6,004 bases of DNA from Lactobacillus sp. (GTDB lineage: Bacteria > Bacillota > Bacilli > Lactobacillales > Lactobacillaceae). This document shows, piece after piece, positions 1-3,822 of this stretch. The translations under genes were made by a program, and so were the position numbers. The notes under the pieces are model-generated. The model saw nothing but the letters and a program-made list of their open reading frames with translations. It did no database searches and had not been told where the DNA came from. The DNA is taken from the NCBI GenBank assembly GCA_014803905.1, contig JAAVAW010000026.1, forward strand, positions 1 to 6,004, written 5' to 3'. Within the stretch, counting starts at the first letter, position 1. Every line of letters starts with the position of its first letter.

Positions 1-1
1 A

Positions 2-319
2 AATGGACTTATCTTTCATACTGATCAAGGCTGGCAATATCAACATCCAGCTTTTCAAAATTGGCTTAAAAATCATGGTATTGAACAATCAATGTCTAGA
101 AAAGGAAATTCATTAGATGATGGATTAATGGAAGGATTCTTTGGTATCTTAAAACGAGAAATGTTCTATGGTTTTGAAAAAACATTTAAGAATTTAGATG
201 AGCTTGAAAAAGCAATCAAAGAATATATTTATTACTACAATAACAAAAGAATCAAGAGCACAATAAAAAACCATACTCCGATTCAATATCGAAATATGGT
301 TTTAAATCAACTAGCTTAA
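2..319 (+). CDS. IS3-family transposase OrfB, C-terminal 105 residues (5' end outside window)
   Basis: This is the catalytic integrase-core domain (rve type) of an IS3-family transposase, which cuts and joins the element's ends during transposition. The frame is open from base 2, so the ATG at 92 is internal and not the start. The visible part has the second catalytic Asp in FHTDQGWQYQ (codon 23-25) and the catalytic Glu in LMEGFFGILKRE (codon 131-133). The two are separated by 35 residues, the D(35)E spacing typical of the family. After the Glu come the conserved YYYNNKRI segment and an HTPIQYR tail, as in IS150-group proteins, so the C-terminus looks complete. Full OrfB proteins of this family are usually about 270-300 residues, so around two thirds is missing upstream. 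Such proteins are commonly made by a -1 frameshift between OrfA and OrfB, which cannot be checked here. No frameshift or stop interrupts the visible part. Confidence 0.9.
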   Translation, partial: NGLIFHTDQGWQYQHPAFQNWLKNHGIEQSMSRKGNSLDDGLMEGFFGILKREMFYGFEKTFKNLDELEKAIKEYIYYYNNKRIKSTIKNHTPIQYRNMVLNQLA

Positions 320-324
320 TAATA

Positions 325-349
325 TGTCCTAATTTTGGGGTTCATATCA
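325..349 (+). repeat. Probable right terminal inverted repeat of the IS
   Basis: A 25-bp segment starts 5 bp after the transposase stop codon. It begins TGTCC, has a central TTTTGGGG and ends in CA. IS150-type elements commonly have right ends of the form TGTCC...TTTTGGGG...CA. The matching left repeat is outside the window, so the assignment rests on resemblance and position. The 3' side continues into unique DNA only 15 bp before the stop codon of the metalloprotease gene. Confidence 0.55.
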
Positions 350-364
350 AATTCATCGTCTTTT

Positions 365-1006
365 TTATTCATGATAAAGTCTTTTAACATTATTCACATC
401 ACTTGGTTGAATTGTATAAAAAGATCCTTGTGGGTACATAACTGAAATACCATTTTGGTGATCTAAGCCAATGGCGTGACCTAATTCGTGTTCGACAGTA
501 TTAATAATACGATCATTACTATAGTTATAGGCTGGATTTAATAAATAATATGAATTGAGTTTAACAGTTGCATGAAGTAAATAACCGGTTAAAGAGTTAT
601 ATTCAGTATCTGTTAGCCCGGCAGCATTAGTATCCGAGTCATCCATAGTTTCAATTATTATTTGTGCCTCTTTTTTCGTATTAGTTAATTTAAAATCAAA
701 AGCACCTGTATTGTTCCAAGTTTTTATTCCTGTGATAGTTGCGTTATAGAGTGTCTGATTTTTAAGATCAATGTAAACACTGGCTTCAGGCTTTTCAAAG
801 GTATGGCCTTTTTCTTGGGGTTCATCATCGTTAAGTTGATTAAATTTATTAGGATTGAAAACCTGTTCGACTCTACTAGATAAGTAAGGAAGAATATTAG
901 TAGTGCCAAAAGTTTGCTTCAAATAAGGACGAGAACGTAGGTAAAGTAAATTACCAGCAAGAAAAATAATGCCTAGAATTATTAAGTTACGAATAAATTT
1001 TTTCAT
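365..1006 (-). CDS. Membrane-anchored or secreted matrixin-like zinc metalloprotease
   Basis: A 213-residue protein expected to hydrolyse peptide bonds outside the cytoplasm using a catalytic zinc. Residues 7-23 form a hydrophobic segment after the basic MKKFIRN start, which fits a signal anchor or an uncleaved signal peptide; there is no lipobox cysteine. Residues 24-75 look like a linker or short propeptide. The catalytic domain covers about 76-213. It carries HELGHAIGLDH at 173-183, giving zinc ligands His173, His177 and His183 and the general base Glu174. A Met-turn, SVMYP, has its Met at 190. This HExxHxxGxxH plus Met-turn arrangement defines metzincins, and the short spacing fits matrixins (M10-like). 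The ATG at 1006 is preceded by GAGGA at 1011-1015 with a 4-base spacer. The gene is divergent from helD and convergent with the IS transposase. The reading frame is intact and ends in NVKRLYHE, a matrixin-like C-terminus. No propeptide cysteine switch is visible and the protein has no Cys. The substrate is unknown. Confidence 0.88.
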   Translation of the reverse strand: MKKFIRNLIILGIIFLAGNLLYLRSRPYLKQTFGTTNILPYLSSRVEQVFNPNKFNQLNDDEPQEKGHTFEKPEASVYIDLKNQTLYNATITGIKTWNNTGAFDFKLTNTKKEAQIIIETMDDSDTNAAGLTDTEYNSLTGYLLHATVKLNSYYLLNPAYNYSNDRIINTVEHELGHAIGLDHQNGISVMYPQGSFYTIQPSDVNNVKRLYHE

Positions 1007-1038
1007 TATATCCTCGAACTACATTATATTTAGAGTTT

Positions 1039-1044
1039 ATTATA
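1039..1044 (-). promoter_or_regulatory. Candidate -10 box for the metalloprotease gene
   Basis: On the minus strand a perfect TATAAT lies 32 bases ahead of the ATG, which would leave a leader of roughly 25 nt containing the GAGGA ribosome binding site. At a 17-bp spacing the -35 position reads TTCGTC, a weak match to TTGACA. The call rests mainly on the -10 box, and such boxes arise by chance in DNA this AT-rich. Confidence 0.4.
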
Positions 1045-1190
1045 ATCCTAATAAACGAAAAGACGAATAAAGATAACTTATTTGACTAAAAATTAAGAAT
1101 ATTAAGGAAAAGGCAATTTATTTATGAAAATAACCGATTATGATAAAATATTATGCAACAATTGCTAGATTACAGATTTAGGTGATATAG

Positions 1191-3488
1191 ATGACTAAAG
1201 AATCGCAACAAGAATTAGAACAAAAACACCTTGATGAAGTTATGGACAAAATCAAGGCAAAAGAAAAATCACTTGATAAAACAATTGATTCCGCCCAAGG
1301 TGAGGCACGTAATTTAAACTTTCATTATTTAGATGATGTGAGACTAGATTATGATGATTATTCTACTTCAATGGAGACTGCTTTAACAATTCAACAACAG
1401 CAACAAATGTTGAAGGAGCGTGAGCATGCTTGGCAACAATCTACAAAACAATTAGATACTTTACAACGATTAGAAAAAAGTCCTTATTTTGCCCGCGTAG
1501 ATTTTCAAGAAGAAGGCGAAACAAAACCGGAAACAATTTATATTGGTTTAGGCTCTTTTGCAGATGATCAAGAGCATTTTTTAGTTTATGATTGGCGAGC
1601 ACCAATTTCTTCTATTTACTATGATGGTAAATTGGGTAAAGTTACTTATAATGCACCTGATGGTGAACGTAGTGTAGATATGACTAAGAAGCGTCAGTTC
1701 ATTATCAAGGATGGAAAAATTGAAAATATGTTTGATACCAATGAATCAATTGGCGATCAAATGTTAATGAATGTGTTGAATGAGAAGTCATCAACTCAGA
1801 TGAAGTCAATTGTAACTACTATTCAACGTGAACAAAATAAAATAATCCGTAATACAAGTGCAGATTTACTTTTTGTTCAAGGTGCAGCCGGATCAGGAAA
1901 AACTAGCGCAATTATGCAGCGGGTTGCTTATTTACTTTACCGCTATCGTGGTAATTTAAATTCTGGTCAAGTAATCATGTTTAGTCCTAACCAGTTGTTT
2001 AATGACTATGTTAAGAATGTTTTACCCGAAATGGGTGAACAAAATATGGTTCAGATGACTTATTGGCAATTTGCTTCTCGTCGTGTCCCAGGAATGAAAG
2101 TCGAGAATCTTTTTGAACAATTTGAAGATGAAAAGCAAGATGACAAAGTAGTTAATTTTGAAAATTCGCTGGATTTCTTTAATGCAGTTACGCGTTATGC
2201 TAAGCATTTGAATAAGAGTGGGATGCTCTTTAAGAATATTTACTTTAAGTCAAAGAAGAAACCATTTTTTGATAAAGAGAAAATCAAGGAAATATACTAT
2301 AGTTTTAATGAAAACTATAATTTACGCAATAGAATTGATGCTACACAAGAACAATTAATTACTGACTTAAACCATCGAATTAGTTCAGAAACTAGAAAAG
2401 CTTGGGTAAGTAAAACAATTGAATCTTTAGATCCACAACAATTACAAGCACTGTATGATCGTCCTGACCAAGAATTCGAATCTGGCGAAAAAGAAGAAAA
2501 ATTCTTAGCTAAAAAGATAGTAACTAAAGAATTAAAACAAGTAGCTAAAAAGATTAATCACCACCGCTTCTTAAACATCCGTGGTCAATATCTTGCTTTC
2601 TTACGTGCTGTCCCTAAGATAGTTGATTTAGCTAAATGGAATATTAGTGAAAGTGAATGGGAAGACCATATTGAACAAGTTAAAGAACGCTTACGTAATC
2701 ACAAGATTAAGATGAGCGATATAACTCCATATCTTTATCTTTATGATTTGATGACTGGACGTCGAACTGATTATACAATGCGTTATGCCTTTATTGATGA
2801 AATTCAAGATTATACGCCATTCCAATTAGCCTATTTGAAGTATAATTTCCCGAAGGCTAAATTCACTATGCTAGGTGATTTAAATCAAGCAATCTTTACT
2901 AAGGATGCAAGTAAGAATTTGCTGAGCCAGATTTCTAAATTATTTGATCCTGAAAAAACTGATGTAGTGCAATTGACTAGATCATATCGTTCTACTAAGG
3001 AAATTACCGATTTTACTAAACAGATTTTACGTCAAGGTGAAAAAATTGAAGCCTTTGATCGTAAAGGACCAAAACCGGCCTTTTATAAACGTGATAGCGT
3101 AGAAAAAGAATACAAGGCATTAGAAGATATTTTGACAGAAAATGATGACCAAAACCTAACGACGGCAATTATTACAAAGACCTTAGCGGAAGCCAAACAG
3201 GTAGCTCAGGTATTAAAAGAAAGAAACATTAAAGCTACCCTAATTGGGTCTGCTAACCAACGTTTAGTAGAGGGAACACTAGTAATTCCATCTTATTTAG
3301 CTAAAGGATTAGAATTTGATGCGGTAGTTGCTTGGGATGTTTCTGATGAACAATATCATGAACTAGATGAAACTCAATTACTTTACACAATTACCTCACG
3401 TGCAATGTATAAATTGGACCTCACTTATATAGGAAGAAAAAGTTCAATATTAGATTCAATAAAAGAACAAACTTATGTAAATAAATAA
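1191..3488 (+). CDS. helD: HelD-type RNA polymerase recycling ATPase (UvrD/Rep-like superfamily 1)
   Basis: HelD binds stalled or post-termination RNA polymerase and uses ATP binding and hydrolysis to release it from DNA and RNA. At 765 residues it matches Bacillus HelD (about 770). Residues 1-95 are charged and helical, like the N-terminal coiled coil that enters the polymerase secondary channel; an acidic loop (Asp48, 49, 53, 55, 56) sits where the tip should be. YDWRAPISSIYYD (133-145) is a HelD hallmark. ATPase motifs: Q-motif region IQREQNKIIR (211-220), Walker A GAAGSGKT (231-238), Walker B FIDEIQD (534-540), motif III LGDLNQAIF (561-569), motif IV LTRSYRS (595-601), motif V AKGLEFDAVV (704-713) and motif VI YTITSRAMYKL (732-742). 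Residues about 270-500 form the long 1B insertion, the least conserved part of the family. The ATG at 1191 is preceded by AGGTGA (1180-1185) with a 5-base spacer. The gene is single, ends in its own terminator, and all motifs are intact. A plain DNA helicase (UvrD/PcrA) is excluded by the N-terminal region and DWRAP motif. Confidence 0.93.
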   Translation: MTKESQQELEQKHLDEVMDKIKAKEKSLDKTIDSAQGEARNLNFHYLDDVRLDYDDYSTSMETALTIQQQQQMLKEREHAWQQSTKQLDTLQRLEKSPYFARVDFQEEGETKPETIYIGLGSFADDQEHFLVYDWRAPISSIYYDGKLGKVTYNAPDGERSVDMTKKRQFIIKDGKIENMFDTNESIGDQMLMNVLNEKSSTQMKSIVTTIQREQNKIIRNTSADLLFVQGAAGSGKTSAIMQRVAYLLYRYRGNLNSGQVIMFSPNQLFNDYVKNVLPEMGEQNMVQMTYWQFASRRVPGMKVENLFEQFEDEKQDDKVVNFENSLDFFNAVTRYAKHLNKSGMLFKNIYFKSKKKPFFDKEKIKEIYYSFNENYNLRNRIDATQEQLITDLNHRISSETRKAWVSKTIESLDPQQLQALYDRPDQEFESGEKEEKFLAKKIVTKELKQVAKKINHHRFLNIRGQYLAFLRAVPKIVDLAKWNISESEWEDHIEQVKERLRNHKIKMSDITPYLYLYDLMTGRRTDYTMRYAFIDEIQDYTPFQLAYLKYNFPKAKFTMLGDLNQAIFTKDASKNLLSQISKLFDPEKTDVVQLTRSYRSTKEITDFTKQILRQGEKIEAFDRKGPKPAFYKRDSVEKEYKALEDILTENDDQNLTTAIITKTLAEAKQVAQVLKERNIKATLIGSANQRLVEGTLVIPSYLAKGLEFDAVVAWDVSDEQYHELDETQLLYTITSRAMYKLDLTYIGRKSSILDSIKEQTYVNK

Positions 3489-3489
3489 T

Positions 3490-3524
3490 AAAAAGGCTTG
3501 AAATAATTATTTCAAGCCTTTTTT
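3490..3524 (+). terminator. Intrinsic terminator of helD, perfect palindrome
   Basis: The hairpin starts two bases after the helD stop codon. Bases 3490-3523 are a perfect inverted repeat: the left arm contains AAAAAGGCTTGAAAT, the loop is AATT, and the right arm contains ATTTCAAGCC followed by six T (3519-3524). The A-run on the left is the complement of the T-run, so the structure could also work on the minus strand, although no minus-strand gene approaches from the right. Confidence 0.93.
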
Positions 3525-3690
3525 GCTTAGTTATAATTATTTTGTTATCAAAAACTGGGCAAAAAATACTAACCCTTTAATAAGAAAAATAGTATAATAA
3601 CTCAAGTAAGCAATTAATATATTGAATTTATATTAAATTACGTTATTTTTATATTTCTTAAAAAATAGTATATATTCTTAATTTTTTGAG

Positions 3691-3696
3691 TATAAT
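3691..3696 (+). promoter_or_regulatory. Candidate -10 box for the adhesin gene
   Basis: A perfect TATAAT lies 126 bases ahead of the adhesin ATG. Transcription would start near 3703, giving a leader of about 120 nt. No good -35 hexamer is found at 16-19 bp spacing (the 17-bp position reads GTATAT), and there is no TGn extension. The promoter is therefore either weak, dependent on an activator or an AT-rich upstream element, or not real. Confidence 0.45.
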
Positions 3697-3712
3697 ATTA
3701 AAGTGTTAGTTG

Positions 3713-3728
3713 AATAACAAGTGTTATT
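3713..3728. repeat. Palindrome 1, AATAAC-N4-GTTATT (possible operator or leader hairpin)
   Basis: A perfect 6-bp inverted repeat with a 4-base centre AAGT. It lies about 10-25 bases downstream of the predicted transcription start, a position where a bound repressor would block early transcription. In RNA it could instead form a weak A/U-rich hairpin. The same arms recur at 3775-3790. Confidence 0.5.
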
Positions 3729-3729
3729 T

Positions 3730-3761
3730 AGCTTGGCTTAAATTAATAAGGCCAAGTTTTT
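3730..3761 (+). terminator. Terminator-like hairpin inside the adhesin leader (candidate attenuator)
   Basis: A stem of about 10 pairs joins 3730-3739 to 3749-3758. The core CTTGGC (3732-3737) pairs perfectly with GCCAAG (3751-3756), flanked by A-U and two G-U pairs, around a 9-base AT-rich loop. Five T follow the core (3757-3761). This has the form of an intrinsic terminator but has no gene to terminate: helD already ends at 3490-3524. If transcription starts near 3703, the hairpin would stop or reduce transcription before the adhesin start codon. It could also end a short RNA of about 60 nt. Confidence 0.6.
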
Positions 3762-3774
3762 AATTACTTTATTA

Positions 3775-3790
3775 AATAACTAAAGTTATT
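3775..3790. repeat. Palindrome 2, AATAAC-N4-GTTATT (same arms as palindrome 1)
   Basis: A perfect 6-bp inverted repeat with centre TAAA. Its arms are identical to those of the palindrome at 3713-3728, and the two are offset by 62 bp, close to six helical turns. It sits between the terminator-like hairpin and the ribosome binding site of the adhesin gene. Confidence 0.5.
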
Positions 3791-3807
3791 GACCATGACT
3801 TGAAAAT

Positions 3808-3812
3808 GGGGG
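3808..3812 (+). promoter_or_regulatory. Ribosome binding site of the adhesin gene (decides the start)
   Basis: GGGGG can pair with the CCUCC of the 16S rRNA tail with one G-U pair, at a 10-base spacing from the ATG at 3823. An in-frame TTG at 3814 lies too close to this site to be used, and an in-frame stop (3796-3798) excludes starts further upstream. No canonical AGGAGG is present, so translation strength may be moderate. Confidence 0.6.
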
Positions 3813-3822
3813 ATTGAGTCCA

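Larger units (their letters stand above)
1..349 (+). mobile_element. 3' part of an IS3-family (IS150-like) insertion sequence, truncated by window edge
   Basis: This is the right-hand end of an insertion sequence. It contains the C-terminal part of a DDE transposase (2-319), followed by an element end at about 325-349. That end begins TGTCC, continues through a TTTTGGGG core and finishes in CA, which is the usual form of IS150-group right ends. The left end and the first transposase frame lie outside the window, so intactness cannot be judged. IS1223 from Lactobacillus johnsonii is one known IS3-family element it could resemble; that identity is not established here. The exact outer boundary (344 to 349) is uncertain by a few bases. 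Confidence 0.75.
3489..3822. other. Non-coding control region between helD and the adhesin gene (334 bp)
   Basis: No gene is supported here; short frames on either strand lack ribosome binding sites. In order, the region holds the helD terminator (3490-3524), a very AT-rich stretch without clear structure (about 3525-3690) that includes an isolated TATAAT at 3593-3598, the main candidate -10 box (3691-3696), an 8-bp direct repeat AAGTGTTA (3701-3708 and 3719-3726), a palindrome (3713-3728), a terminator-like hairpin (3730-3761), a second palindrome with the same arms (3775-3790), and a G-rich ribosome binding site (3808-3812). The density of signals in the last 130 bases suggests regulated expression of the adhesin. 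Confidence 0.75.

Noticed and set aside
92..319. A stand-alone 75-residue protein beginning at the ATG at 92
   Set aside because: The frame is open upstream to base 2 and encodes the conserved HTDQGWQYQ segment with a catalytic Asp, so this ATG is internal to the transposase.
724..909. Minus-strand 61-codon frame inside the metalloprotease gene
   Set aside because: It overlaps the well-supported protease frame, has no recognisable motif and is a shadow.
1082..1087. TTGACT as a -35 box for helD
   Set aside because: No acceptable -10 hexamer follows at 16-18 bp (the 17-bp position reads AGGAAA). Alternative -10 boxes at 1139-1149 lack a -35, so no helD promoter is called.
1124..1168. Possible 14-residue leader peptide (MKITDYDKILCNNC) ahead of helD
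   Set aside because: AAAAGG lies 10 bases ahead of the ATG, but the frame is very short, has no known counterpart and may be chance in AT-rich DNA; not enough to call a gene.
2022..2207. Minus-strand 61-codon frame inside helD
   Set aside because: It is antisense to a conserved helD segment with no start signal or motif.
3795..3817. Tiny upstream frames (ATG at 3795 and at 3806, two to three codons each) ahead of the adhesin
   Set aside because: They are too short to judge and have no ribosome binding site of their own; start-stop pairs like these are frequent by chance.
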